Assembly (NCBI RefSeq): GCF_021134715.1
Contig: NC_060018.1
Location: 1,302,001 to 1,366,000 of the forward strand
Length of the DNA: 64,000 nucleotides
DNA from: Daphnia pulex
Lineage: Eukaryota; Arthropoda; Branchiopoda; Diplostraca; Daphniidae
Reading direction: 5' to 3'
The position numbers and the translations under genes are program-made. Below are positions 1-11,631 of the stretch, piece after piece; position 1 is the first letter of the stretch, and every line of letters begins with the position of its first letter. The notes beneath the pieces are model-generated. The model saw nothing but the letters and a program-made list of their open reading frames with translations. It had not been told where the DNA came from and did no database searches.

Positions 1-182
1 GAGCCGGTAGTGCTAATGGTCCTCTTGTTGTTGGCGGTCGTCTCGCCGGCCACGACGACGACCCGTTTCTGATTGTGCTGCTGCTCTTGCTGCTGCTGCT
101 GCTGCTGGGAAAAGGAGCCGGGAGGAGCTCCTGCCCGGTTCTCAGCGGCCAGACCAGATGAAGATCCAACTGCAGCGGCGCT
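1..182 (-). CDS. Partial exon with a polyglutamine tract, unrecognised gene
   Basis: A minus-strand frame stays open from a splice acceptor near 183 (CAG after a long pyrimidine-rich tract at about 190-235) to the left edge of the window. It encodes an Ala/Ser/Gly-rich stretch, then a glutamine run from a CAG repeat (about 77-108 on the plus strand), then the basic stretch NQKRVVVVAGETTANNKR. Third codon positions in the last third are mostly G or C, as expected for coding DNA here. The acceptor can be used in phase 0, or two bases later in the phase that fits the exon ending at 996. The exon is therefore probably a downstream exon of the same minus-strand gene, encoding a disordered tail. 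I do not recognise the protein. It is cut by the window edge. Confidence 0.45.
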
Positions 183-995
183 CTGTGACCGACCGCACCA
201 TAAAAGCAAGCAACAAAATAAAAGAAAAAGAAAAAAAGGAGCATATCATCAGTCATGTGTCATCTGCGCAAGAGATCTCGGGATATTCTACGGGACTAGC
301 CAACATGTCGAAGCCACACACAGCTATACGCCATATATTTCACTATACACACAAGGCTCAATCGAAAGCGACTTGACAAATGCGCACTAAGAGTGTCTAA
401 AAAGCCGAGAAAGAAAAAAAAAACAAACAAACTCTCTTTTAGAATCGAAAAGAAGAAGAAGATAAGTAGTGCGTGATTAAAGCCAGTGCTGATACATGTA
501 CTCCAGAGAAATAAGATAAAAAGAAGAAAAAGTTGTCCGTCTCCATTAGTCAGCACGTCACCAATTTAGTGGAATTAAGGAAAAGACAAAAGAAAAAACC
601 CCACGGTATATAACGCTGAGAACATCAATCGATCGGGATATTCAGGTCCCATCTTTAACATTTTGAGTCAATATTACAAGACAATCAAAATGCTCAGCGT
701 GTCGTCTGACGTCGTGTAGAATACAAAATCATTTAGAGTCAACTTATTCCATGCCACCACCAATATAAATCAAAACATTTTGGCAATCCACAAATACAAG
801 CCAGAATCAAATCAACCAACTACTACGTTATTCAAATTAGTATATAGACATGTTAACTACGGGCGAACAAGTTAACTGTTTTATAATAGTGCTTCAGGTG
901 ATTGATACGTTATGTATGTTAAAATGTTTTTGTTTTTTTGGTTATTTGGTTAGATTGTGGTGGAGGGGGTTTGGTATGTGTTGTTCAAGTCTTAC
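183..995. other. Apparent intron or noncoding stretch
   Basis: AT-rich DNA between two candidate minus-strand exons. It shows no convincing coding frame. The pyrimidine-rich tract (minus strand) next to the acceptor at 183 lies at its left end. It is probably an intron of the unrecognised minus-strand gene. Confidence 0.35.
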
Positions 996-3900
996 AGCTG
1001 GAACGAGCCAATGTTCGGGTCTTTGCTGCTCGGTGACGTGTCGTCGTCTTCCGTGTACCCAGGCGGCCATGGGACCCGGTTCGCAAGCTGCTACACCTCC
1101 CTGCGCTCCTCCTGGACCAGCACCACCGGCACGTTGATGAGGCCCTTCCGACTGACTTCGTCGCAAAACTTGCAAATACAGCTGATTCTGCATAGTCGAG
1201 GAGGATTGGGTTTCGGGAGATTGTTTTTTGGTTGGTTTGTTTTGTTTTCACGTTCATTTTATTGTCTTAATTTAACTAAATTGTAAAATGTTTCGTGTGC
1301 AATGTTTCAACGTAATAAACGAAATTAAAATAATTGTATACAGAGTGACGTCACACGAAATGTCCAATTTGGGGGGAAAAGAAAACAAAAAGACAATGGC
1401 GATGAGAGGCCATCACCATAAAAATAGTAAATCGTAATAAAAATCGTGTGCAAAGCCCCATTCACAATGAACGCTGGGGGAGAGAAAATTGCGTCGCCAA
1501 CACTTACTTTCAGCCAAAGAAGAAAAATAAAAAAGAGAAAATAAAACACTGCGCAATCAAGTAGATGTATAGGGGAAAAAGCTCGGAGTAGAGATATCCG
1601 GCAGACTCTAAACAACTGACGAGACTAATTTACAGTCAGTATAGAGACTACACGGCAATATTTTTCGCTTCGGGTGAATGGGGCTTCGAAGTAACACGAA
1701 ACTGGCGAGGTAGGGAGGAATAAAATATTTGGAAAATAACAAAACGGGTGTGGGGATGATATAACAAGTGCGTCTAAAAAACTTACGTCGATTTTCAAGT
1801 GAGCAGGTATAGCTAGTAGAGTGGGTTCCATGAAATCATGAACGACTCCACTCAAGTCCTGCTGTACGTCGTCTCCGTCCTTTCGAACTCTCGTAGAGGA
1901 TTCGGTGACCGAATGCCCTGTCAGCAGCACACACACGCCGGATCCAACACAACACAAGATAGAGAGATAGAAAAAGATATATCAGAAATATATCGAAAAA
2001 CGACACGGAGCGCAACTTGATTGGTAGAGCTGGCAGATTGGAATGGCCGCCGACGACGACCGAGGGAGAAAATAAAATAAAAAAGGAGACCCCCCCTCTA
2101 ACTTTTTATTTTTGTGTTGGAGAGATGGAAACCAAACAAAAAGAAAAAAAACTAGACAAAAAATGGTGGAGTCGATGAGAGAAAAAAACCGGCTCGATGG
2201 GGTTTCAAAGTCGCCCAGAATTAGTAATTTGAAAAATAAAAAAATAAAAAGTCTTGTGGTTTTTATCCTGTGACGTCGTAGGGGGGGAAAAGAGGCGTGA
2301 GCTCAAGTTGTCTCGCCGTGAGAAGAAATCCTGAACTTTCATTTGCACGAGATTATCAAGACCAAGATGATTAGCTGTCGGTTTTTTCTTTCTTTAATTT
2401 TCAGGGGGGAACTAAAGATCTTGTTTAATTGAATTGAAAGTAAATGTCGAAATCACGACGTGAAAAATAAAAGTTGCGACACTTGTGTGTGTGACGGATG
2501 CCATTCACGAATCCGTGAACGCGCCGTCGACGAATAATGATACAGGGGAATAAAATGAAGCCGGCCGCTGTCGTCCGCTGGGCTGAGCACAGATCACACG
2601 AGAGAGAGCAAGAGAATGATAAAAGACAAAAAGAAATATGTACAAGAGGCCGGTTCTATGAGGACACACACACATGAAAAACTATCCTCGTAAAGTATCC
2701 AACTTTCCCTTCGTTTCAAGTGCACGTCACGTTCAATCCCTTAGCTCGTTCATTTGCGGTCACTCGTGTGAAACATCACGAAGTAGAGACGTTGAGCCTC
2801 CCGAAAATTTTTTGTTGTTTTCGTGAGTCTCAGTTCCGCCATTGCGCCCAAAAGACAACAACACGAGAAAGAAAACAAATAAAATTGCGGGGTTAGAAAA
2901 AGCTAGCGAAATTTCGTTCACGTTTGTTTTGCGCGTTCACGAAAAATGAGAAAGTTGGGCAAAACGATGCACATGACTGGCGAAGACGACGACGACGACG
3001 ATGCTCTTTAGACCTTTACCGGGGGGTTATTGTACTTTTTGGGGGCTAAAATAATAAATCATATGACGCTCCGGGGAAATGTGTGAATTCCGTAGCCGCA
3101 AATTTTCTTTTCTTTCTTTCCATTCCGCCCGTCAGATGGCATTCCGCCGGCCCCACCTCTCGGAAAATATTGATTATGTCGTCTCAGCGGCGAGCTCCTC
3201 GCTCGACTACATCCAGCACGTCGTTTGCTTTTCGTCCGAGGCCTTTTCTATAATGAAAAGAGTTAAACTCTCTTACCCCCACCCTACCAACTATATTTCC
3301 CCGACTGCTTTTCCCCTTTCACCTTTCAAGTTTGGGTAAAAGATCAGGACGATGGATAGCAGCCGACCGCCCCACTAGACGATCGATTATCGATCCCGCT
3401 CGGCCAGCACTTGTCGTTCTTTATTTTGTTTTCTACATAAGCCGTAAAAGATGTATGTGCAAAAGAGTTGATGCCAATATACTTTTTAAAAGGTCCGCCA
3501 ATGACCAAGAAATCAAAAGTAGATTTTTTAAAAGGCGACTGATGGAAATCGATCACGAGAGTTGGGAAACCAGTTGTGTCTCTACGTGTTAAATGTAAAC
3601 GCTCACGCAAGCGACACACACGGCCATATATTCCTATATTGATCGGAGGGATTTCTTTCTAGAAGAAATAACAAAAAAGCAGACGGCGACTTATCGGATT
3701 TTTTTGTTCTTTCAAAGAGAGAAAAAATAAATCTAAAAGTTTTTCTGTGTGGATATTATCCAAAGATAAAAGAGAGAAAGCTCAACTCTTTTCCTTATGC
3801 TGTATAAATCATTTCATGCTCCAGCTAATAAAACACGCAGCAACCGTCTTGGTAATCGAAATAAAAAGAAAAGGAGCCGGCAAAATGTGGATATATGTAC

Positions 3901-5391
3901 ACACACAAGATGGACGACGCTCTAGGCCAGCAACCCTACGTGCCACTGACATCCATCAATCAATAAAAGTCAGCCAGAGACACTGAATATATACACAACG
4001 AAGCTATCAACTCGCCATATATCACAAACGGAAAATAGCCGAGAGACTATATATAAAAATAAAAACACAAAATGTCACTCTTCTATTTTTTGAAGCTCAT
4101 TTGTCTGCTGGGCTGGTGACGTAACGCGCAAAATGATGGATGTAAAATAATCAAGTCAACAAGTTGCAACTGTCGAATGTTTCAACTTACCTCGAGCGAA
4201 TCTGCGGACTTGACGACTTTTTTCAAGATTTAAAAGACTCAAACTGATCTGTCACATTCAATTCACACTGCTGTGAGAGATAGGAAGACCTTTTTTTAAA
4301 TCGGCACTTGAAAAACTCAAAAAACCAAAATGGCGAATTCAAATTACAAATTTTTTCCCTTTCCCTCAATATAGAACCGAAAAAACTGAAATGCCCACCC
4401 CCAAAAGTCCCAGGAGAAGCACGAAACACACTTGACTTTGACTCTTGGAGAGCTCGAATGTTCAACAATGAACGTCAGTAAAAAAATAAGAAAGTGGCGT
4501 GAGTTGCTTTGTTTTTCTGTCGGTTCTTTTTTCTTGTTTCAAGGCAATATCGGTATTCACGCTGCTGCTCTGTGTCTCTCTGCTTGGTACTAACGGAGGG
4601 ACTCGTTTATTCTGCGTCCACACCGGCGTCGGCGTCGTAGTTTCTTTGGGCGCAGAATCCGAAACAGACCCCCTAACGACTTTCCGGTCGGCGCGCACGA
4701 ATCCCGAACGAGAAACCAGAAACGACTGAGGCGCCATCAGACGGTCGGATCGTTCACGACGTTCATTTTTTTCCCCCAGGAAAATTACCCAAGGAATTCG
4801 TAAAACTGAGCAAAGAGGAAAAATAAATAAAATATCACGAAATTGTTTCTTTTCATTTTTCGTTTGGAAGCGTCGCGACGCCCGACTGATTTTCTGGCGC
4901 AGGTGTTTCCACTTGTTTTCTTCTTCTACTTCTTTTCAAAATGACCAAAACATAATTTTATTGGTTCCCGTTGCCGTTTCCAGTCCACGTGAGACCGAAA
5001 AAGATTCGCTTCGTCGCTTTTCGGGGTGTTCCACGTGAGTTGAATCGAAGGCCGAACGACGACGACGTCCGGCGACGGTGGGAAAAGAAAAAACTATGGA
5101 CATACTTCTTCTTCTTGTGTGTGGGCGGAGTTTCGTTGCGGCGTGGAATTAACTTTTCAAACTTCCCGCCACACGGACTGAAATTAAATTCTTTTCATCG
5201 GCGTCGACGTTACATCATTCGTGTGTGTGTGTTCTCAACGTCGGAAATCAACAATTCTCCAGAGGTAGTTTCAAATAAAAAATAAGAAAAGAAAAGAGGA
5301 GGAACTTACCCGAGCATTGGGGAGCGTGTTCGATGACTCGGGCGGCGGTCGGCACGTCGCGATACTCTGTCCAACGGTATTTGCCATCCAG
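996..5391 (-). CDS. Unrecognised multi-exon gene, internal exons
   Basis: Three minus-strand exons can be joined in frame: 5391-5310 (82 nt), 1917-1787 (131 nt), and one ending at 996 that starts at 1168 or 1090. All three donors look strong (GTAAGT, GTAAGT, GTAAGA). The first two acceptors are CAG after pyrimidine-rich tracts. The first exon begins LDGKYRWTEYRDVPTAAR and ends in phase 1. The second starts with the two matching bases and ends HDFMEPTLLAIPAHLKID in phase 0. The third reads FCDEVSRKGLINVPVVLVQE, reaches a TAG at 1093-1091, and is open again for 31 codons to its donor. Codon third positions are G/C-rich throughout, unlike the flanks. I do not recognise the family. The 5' end is not settled, and the gene seems to continue into the exon at 1-182. 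The long introns (3.4 kb and about 0.6 kb) contrast with the compact genes further right. Confidence 0.45.
1169..1786. other. Apparent intron between candidate exons
   Basis: AT-rich and without a plausible coding frame. It includes canonical-looking acceptors near 1188 and 1182 on the minus strand. Neither keeps the frame with the preceding exon, so the AAG acceptor at 1169 or the tandem TAG/CAG acceptor at 1093-1088 is preferred. Confidence 0.35.
1918..5309. other. Long intron with simple repeats
   Basis: This 3.4-kb stretch separates two exons that join in frame. It is AT-rich with short purine and pyrimidine runs, and has a (GAC)n run at about 2982-3002. A donor-like minus-strand site near 4191 and G/C-third-position open frames around 3136-3250 and 4560-4737 were inspected. 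No acceptor/donor pair could be placed that keeps frame with the neighbours. Confidence 0.3.
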
Positions 5392-7021
5392 CTGCAGCAT
5401 ATCACGTGGTGGTGATCCGGAAGAAGTGAGAGAGAGAGTAACAAAAAGGATGTGGTTAAACCATCAAAGCCTCAATAAAAGAACAGCGGAAAATGTCGGA
5501 AGGCAAATAAAGAAATGGACGATGGCAGACGTCGATCCGTAACACATCCGACATGTTTATACATCTATTCGGCTTCTCTCTCTCTCTGTGTGTACACGCG
5601 AAAAGTCATCCAAGTTTAATGACGAGCATTTCGGCAAAAATTTCAGTTTCCAAAAAACCGACAAATAACTTTTGGGTAGATTTTCTTTATGTTTCCGCAA
5701 GTTGAGAATAACCAGAAAAACATCAAACGGACGCGCGGTGGGAAAAGTGCCACCTTTTAGAGCTAGACGCTGCGCCTACACGCACAAAACGAGTCGGAGC
5801 TGGGGGAATATATAATAATCATTCTCATGGCATCTCTCAAAACTGTACCTCACTGCTGGATAAATAACGTCATAAAGTGATACATCTAGTCGGCATCAGC
5901 TGCATGTCCAGATAAAGAAAAATTCGTTTTTAATGACGGCGAGCCGACCTCCCACACGATAGTACACCATTTGATATGGCGTCTAGTTGAAAAAAAAGAT
6001 TACACGACAGTTCCGGCGTGCTAATGCCATCTGACGGTCGGATGACGTAGTCGCCAGCCGGCGAACTTGACACGAAACAAAACACAACAACAAGAAGAGA
6101 TTCTTTTCTCTACATTTTCTTTGTCCTTTTGGCAAGGAATTGCGATCATTGTCCTGACTTTACCGACAACATTTCGTATTCAATATGGGGGATCGATGGT
6201 CTTAATTGAGCAACCCCCCCTCCCATTCCTCCACGATATTTGCGCATGGTTGGCATTTGACCAGCTCCGAGTAGTACATACGTAACATGTATCAAAGTCG
6301 AAATAAGGTGGGGGGATCGTAAAAATGGCGTCGCTATAAGGAGAGGAAGAAGGGAAAAGGGCGTGGTTTGTCTGTCTACGCAATCATCATTAAATGTAGG
6401 AGAATGAACTGGAGCATGTTGCCGGGGGGGGAGAGACAAGAGAAAGAGAGAAAGAGGAAAGAAGGTAAAGATCGTAGTAGACGAACGATATTGCCGAGCG
6501 CCGGGACAAGTTCACCTGGCTGTGAACAAGTCGAACAAATCAAGTGGTCCGTGACAGGAAATCGATCAGTTTTTCTTCTTCTTCTTCTTCTTTTGCTAAA
6601 ATAGGATGGGTCGGGGTTCTGCTGCTGCCGCAACGTGCGCCAATAACGTGATCGTCTCTCCTTCGAGCGCTAACTCAATTAGAAAATCGCCAGACGAACG
6701 GGTGAGGGCCACCAGCGAGCCAAAGCGGCCAAATGAGCTTATAGGCTCCTCTTATATATACGTATATACGTCCGTACAAATGCTAATGGAAATAAAAGGG
6801 GAAGAGAGACACACACAGCCAAAAAAAAAGAAAAGATTGATGAAACGGGAATTGACATTATGGCCGGGACTTTCTCTCTTTCCCGATGCCGCAGTTGTCA
6901 TTGAGTCGAACCGCATCTGTATTATATTGATGCACTTTGAGACATTGCAGTCTATACAACACAGTGATACCATCATAGTTCCTGCTGTAGTATATACCCC
7001 CAGCCCCCCTCCCGAGAGACT

Positions 7022-7063
7022 ATATCTACACACACACATGTGAGTGTGTGTGTGTGTAGATAT
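7022..7063. repeat. Perfect inverted repeat in a CA/TG microsatellite
   Basis: A 17-bp arm at 7022-7038 (ATATCTACACACACACA) is exactly complementary to 7047-7063. The eight-base loop is at 7039-7046. It could form a cruciform or an RNA hairpin. It is largely dinucleotide repeat and may only reflect slippage. Confidence 0.85.
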
Positions 7064-8047
7064 TACAGCGTGAGTCTTCCAGCTGAAAAGAAATAAATGT
7101 ACAACGGGTCGGGGGACTGCGGCGCGCACGAGGTCTGCAGTCCCGCGCGTCGTAGCAGCCGCTACACATATAACTCCTGTCGACGTCTACTGCTAGTAGA
7201 GCACAAGGAAAACCGGGAGCGCAAAAGAGAGTGGGCCGGGTGTGCGGATCGATATTAGTGTACAGCACACACACACACACGCTAGCGCGAAGTGAAGAAG
7301 AAATAACGAAAAAAATAAAAATAAAAATCCCGACCTTTTTTCGCGAAAAATCCCTGGCTGTAGACAATTTTCCCACTCACTCTCGTTGTTGTTGTTCTTA
7401 CTTTTTCTTTTGGCTTGACTCCCATCATCTCGGCCGGATTGATTTGGGAAAATCCTTCTTCTTTTTCTTTTATGTCGGCGCCGAGTAGCTGTTTTTGTCT
7501 TATAGAAAGTAGCCGGGGACCCAATGGATCCATTGTGAAGTAATAAGTTCTTGGGAAGGAGAACCCACCCATCAAAAAACCTTCTCTTATACACACAACA
7601 CCGTGAGGTGCCAAAGCTCTTGACGTCGATCTCAGTTATAGATCGGCCTTTGTTGTTGATTTTTTTTCCTTTTTTTTCTTTCTGATTATATCAACGTCAC
7701 ACACTCGTGTGTGTGTCTGTGTCATCGATCCGGCCAATTTCATTTTCTCTGGAATGTGTTGTCGACATATCCAGCAGCAGTAAGCAGATGGGCGGCATAT
7801 AATTCGGTCGATAGGGAAAACAACAATCAAACTTGAGTGCCATATGAAAAACAGTTTCAGGTATTTAGAGGGTTCAAAGACACGTCAAAGTTGATTGATG
7901 ACATAGTAAATGACTTGGACAATCAACCTGACATCTTATTCTATCAAGTCAAAGAAATCTTTCTGGTCGTTTCGTCCGGTTTAACCACCCCACCCCACCC
8001 ACCCTTGGCCCGTCCTATCGCATTATAAATCGACGTTTGCTGCTGTT

Positions 8048-8060
8048 GGGGGGGGGGGGG
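8048..8060. repeat. Thirteen-base G run
   Basis: An uninterrupted run of 13 G in AT-rich flanking DNA. A ten-base-class G run also occurs in the 3' UTR of the secreted-protein gene near 11573-11582. Such runs are prone to length errors in assembly. Confidence 0.8.
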
Positions 8061-10178
8061 AAATGTCGACGGAATCGACCGAAAACCCCCCCACCACGAA
8101 GAAAAAAAGAGGAGCAGTCGTCCATGACTGAACGACGTCGGGAAATGGAAAAAGAAAAGAACAAAAAAAAGTGGTACGGTCACGCCCGTCTCAAAGTGGG
8201 TGCAGGCCGGAATTGAGATACGACAAGATAAACGTAGTACATCACTTGATGACACAGTAATTGTACCCCGGTATTTATCCCGTCGTTATTTTTTCGTGAA
8301 ACAAAAGCAAAAAATTGAATTGAGACCAGTCAGCAACAGTGCTGCTGCCCTATAGGGTAGAGAGACCCCCCACTAGTATCTAAGTTTTCTATTATACTCT
8401 CGTCAATCAATAATCGATATAAGAATCTTTGTCTGCCCACTGATGAATAAAGCAAACTCGTTTGTTTTCCCTTGTTATACAAATTGAATAAGAGATGAAG
8501 TCACTTATTACCTTGCCGGTGACGGAGGGGCACGTTTGGCACAGAGTCCACAGTGAGCTAATCATGCTGCTGGATCCTTTTTGGTTGGATGGATTTCCGG
8601 TGTGGCAGCAGTCTCACGAAACAAACAAAAAACTAACCAGGGAAAAGGGAGAAGAAAAGGAAGACGAGGGTGGTGGCTAACTTCTACTCTCCTTGCAGTA
8701 GCAGAGTAGTATGTATGTACGTAACGATGATCACGGAACTAGTACGACAACAATCAAGTTGCTCCTTGTGCCGGGGCCGAGAGCTGGTGAGCGACAGGAC
8801 GATCCACGAACGAATCGGAAGCGGCTAGTCTACCACCGTCGGTTTTATTATTCCCATTTTTGCCTTTTTTCTTTCTTCTTCTTCTTCTTCTCTTTTTCCC
8901 TTTTTTTTATTTTCTGTCGGGGTTTTCCTACTACACCAACCACCCTCGCCCAAGTTGACGGGGTTCCCGCGGCGCAGTCGCACTCGTCCCGATGGATGTA
9001 TCCCGTGTCAACCGGAGTGAAGTAACCAATCGGTTCACAGCGGACTGGGCTAGCTGCAGCACAGTCGAAATGTCTTTCATGTCAAACAGATTCACTTTTC
9101 CACGACGCAGAAGCCAAGCAATTCAATAATAAGGTGAAAGAAGAAGAGATTCAATATCGAATCACCTTTTCATTTTTCAGTCTTTCTCATTTGATAAATC
9201 TAATTCAATATCTTTTAGAGGGCTGTCACGATGGGTCTTATTTTGGACTGGACCAAGGATCAAGATATTTTCTGGGGGATGGATCGCTTGTTGTTGTTGT
9301 TGTTAAGGGAGGGGGGGTCGTATAAGCCAAAGGCAGGGAAAGATAGAAAAGAGAAAAAAAAGGGGCGGATAGTTTATGATGGGGGTATAATATAGACAAG
9401 TTTTTAGCTCTGTCATACTTTTAAGGGATGAGGGGGGAAATAAAGGGCGCCGGATCTATTCCTCCAGGATATCCCCACGGCATCCACTTTTCCCGCAGGA
9501 ATGCGGGACACTTATTCTAATATAACGCCAACCGTCGAGAGAAGAATCTTTTATTTATTTTTAACTAAATATATATTTTCTCTGTTGGTCTATTCTTGGA
9601 ACAGATGATTCGTATCAACAATAATCCTCACTTAAAAGCCTTCTAATAATATTTCTTACTTTACCGAACCCCAAAAACTAAACACCATGGGCTTTTTCCT
9701 TTCTGTTGACATGCCAGAATATAAGCGTCCCCCGTTGAGAGGGCTTTTCAAAACTTTTGACCGTCTACCTTCATTATTATTTATCTTTTACACACACACA
9801 CACATATACCCTCTCTCGTAAAGAGCAAACGAACAATAAAAAATATAAAATAAACATAACGAGAAAAAACAAAAATTTCCCCAAAAACTTTCTCCACTCA
9901 GCCCGCCTATCCATCCCATCCATCCATCCACCACCCCACATCGTATTTAGCCCGGGCTCTCGTGTGTCTCTAGCACGTGAGAGAGTTTGTTGTAAAAGAA
10001 ACACCACTTCTTGTGTGTGTTTGTTCAGGTTCATGACAGGAGGTCACGGCCAAATTCGGTTATTAGAGAAAGTGTCGCCCCGACCTCAACCCAGTTTCCG
10101 GGTAGTAGAGGAATCCATCTTTTCTTTTTGGGTGTTTGGGGTCCATGTCCGACAGATGCCCAGGGATGGAACCGAGTC

Positions 10179-10186
10179 TATATAAG
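10179..10186 (+). promoter_or_regulatory. TATA box of the orphan secreted-protein gene
   Basis: TATATAAG lies about 100 nt upstream of the start codon at 10287. The expected start site 25-35 nt downstream falls at about 10209-10230, in a C/T-rich stretch. This is the clearest core promoter in the window, since the housekeeping genes show no comparable TATA box. A TATA-driven promoter suggests regulated rather than constitutive expression. Confidence 0.6.
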
Positions 10187-10286
10187 CGATCGCCTACGTG
10201 AGAGTTCGTCTTGTCTCTCTCGAGCTTCATTCAACTCAAGACATAACGTTGGATTCTGTGCTGCCTACCTACTACTTTAACTCACC

Positions 10287-11451
10287 ATGTTTGCGCCAAG
10301 GTAAATTCGGAGAAACATCCATTTCGATTTCTAGTTGAATTAAAAAAGCCTCTGATAAGGATTGACACTGTCCAGCTACACACACAGATCTAGGCTCTGG
10401 CTACATCAGTAGATTTATGTATGTGAGCTGGACGTCTATGTAGAAGCTGGGCGAGAGTTTCAAACGAGAGTCGGCATACATATTGATGCGCGCCACCATC
10501 TTATTCCATTTGAATTGCTAATCATTGTCGCTTTGATACTACCAACGTCTGAGTTAAGAGCATCGCCTGAGGAACAGATATATACATGTACATTTCGCAA
10601 AAGAATTCTCTCTCCTTTTACTCGCCGAATCGATATGTTTGTTATTATAAGAGAGTAGACTCGATGTTGACATTCAAAAAAGATAAGACGGGCTTTCTCT
10701 TCTTCTTTTCCCACGTTCTGATTATGTTCTATTATTCAAGATTACTCAATAGCGGCAGATGTTTCCTCCTGCTGCTGGTTGTGAGTGCGACCTTATTAAT
10801 AGCCGATGGCCAACAACAACACAACAACAACAACAACCGATCAACGTTGTTGCGGTCCATGTCGCAAGTTCGTTCGGCTGCTTCCCCCGCAACGACCAGC
10901 AGTTCAAAGACCGTCAGACAGGAGGTAATGCGCCAACCATTTGTTTCAATACTTTTTCTGATTAATCCCAAACTGTATAAATCTGTGTCGGAAAAACTTA
11001 GCCATCGATTCTCGTTGGCGGCGTCAAATTAGCGCAGGAGCAGCAGCAAGTCGATCGAATTTCAACTCCGGATTTGGAACCACGTCCAACACTCACAATT
11101 CAGCCGGAGGATCGACTTAAACTCCGGCAAAGCGTCATGGATCTTAACAAGAGGAGAAGGGTGACGGCCATCAAACCGACCATGTCTCCCGATGTGATTT
11201 CCACTCCAAACGTGTACCACTTCTTCTCCAAGTAAGTCAAAAGAAAAAGCAACTTTTTTGTCAAATCCCAAGAGTCTACAGCGGTTGACAGTTTGAAGGG
11301 TATTTATACGATTCCGTTCCTACAACTTTTCTTTTTCACGAAAAAAAACAGGAAACGTTTCGAACGGGTACGGTCCAACTTGACAGTGACGACATCACCA
11401 ACATCATCCACGACGGAAGCATCCGCTCCAGTTGTCACACAAGCTGCTTAA
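10287..11451 (+). CDS. Orphan secreted protein, 163 aa
   Basis: Exons 10287-10300, 10741-10924, 11038-11231 and 11352-11451 join in frame with good donors (GTAAAT, GTAATG, GTAAGT) and CAG or AAG acceptors. The product starts MFAPRLLNSGRC, followed by a leucine/valine-rich core ending ADG. This is a textbook signal peptide of about 28 residues. The mature part begins with a Gln/Asn run, is rich in Ser and Thr, and has no cysteine. It contains two basic clusters that could be proprotein cleavage sites (KRRR near 104-107, KKR near 131-133), a possible N-glycosylation site at Asn140, and a Thr/Ser/Ala-rich tail. A poly(A) signal AATAAA lies at 11626-11631. The start at 10287 is preferred over an in-frame ATG at 10724 because of the TATA box and the strong acceptor at 10741. 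I do not recognise the family. A peptide hormone precursor is one possibility, but the cleaved segments lack an amidation-type Gly next to the basic sites. Confidence 0.7.
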
Positions 11452-11631
11452 AGTAAAGAGTCTGAGACTTATCACATTTTGTCATATAAGACCACTGCGC
11501 ACCGCTGTACAGATGATACAAAAGAGAAAGAACGGGAGAGAGTCCAACACGTTATTGTTCAGCCAGCACAATGGGGGGGGGGGGAAGGGTATGGCCGATG
11601 TCAATTTGTTTAAAAATTCGCGATCAATAAA

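Larger units (their letters stand above)
5392..10178. other. Sparse region with candidate 5' exons of the left-hand gene
   Basis: Mostly AT-rich sequence with microsatellites. Three minus-strand candidates end at a donor in phase 0, so each could splice to the exon at 5391. Segment 7533-7402 starts ATG in a good context (CACAATGG), begins MDPLGPRLLSIRQKQLL and ends at GTAAGA. Segment 8565-8512 reads MISSLWTLCQTCPSVTGK and ends at GTAATA. Segment 9053-8944 is cysteine-containing (GYIHRDECDC), has a CAG acceptor, and ends at a weak GTGGTT. They could be alternative first exons or chance; transcript data would settle it. No transposon or RNA gene was recognised. Confidence 0.25.

Noticed and set aside
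3079-3339. Plus-strand open frame with G/C-rich third positions around 3136-3250
   Set aside because: An acceptor-like TCAG precedes it, but no donor or partner exon on the plus strand fits and it lies inside an intron of the minus-strand gene.
4462-4737. Minus-strand open frame beginning MAPQSFLVSRSG
   Set aside because: An overlapping plus-strand frame is equally open, and no junction keeps frame with the neighbouring exons at 5310 and 1917, which splice directly to each other in frame.
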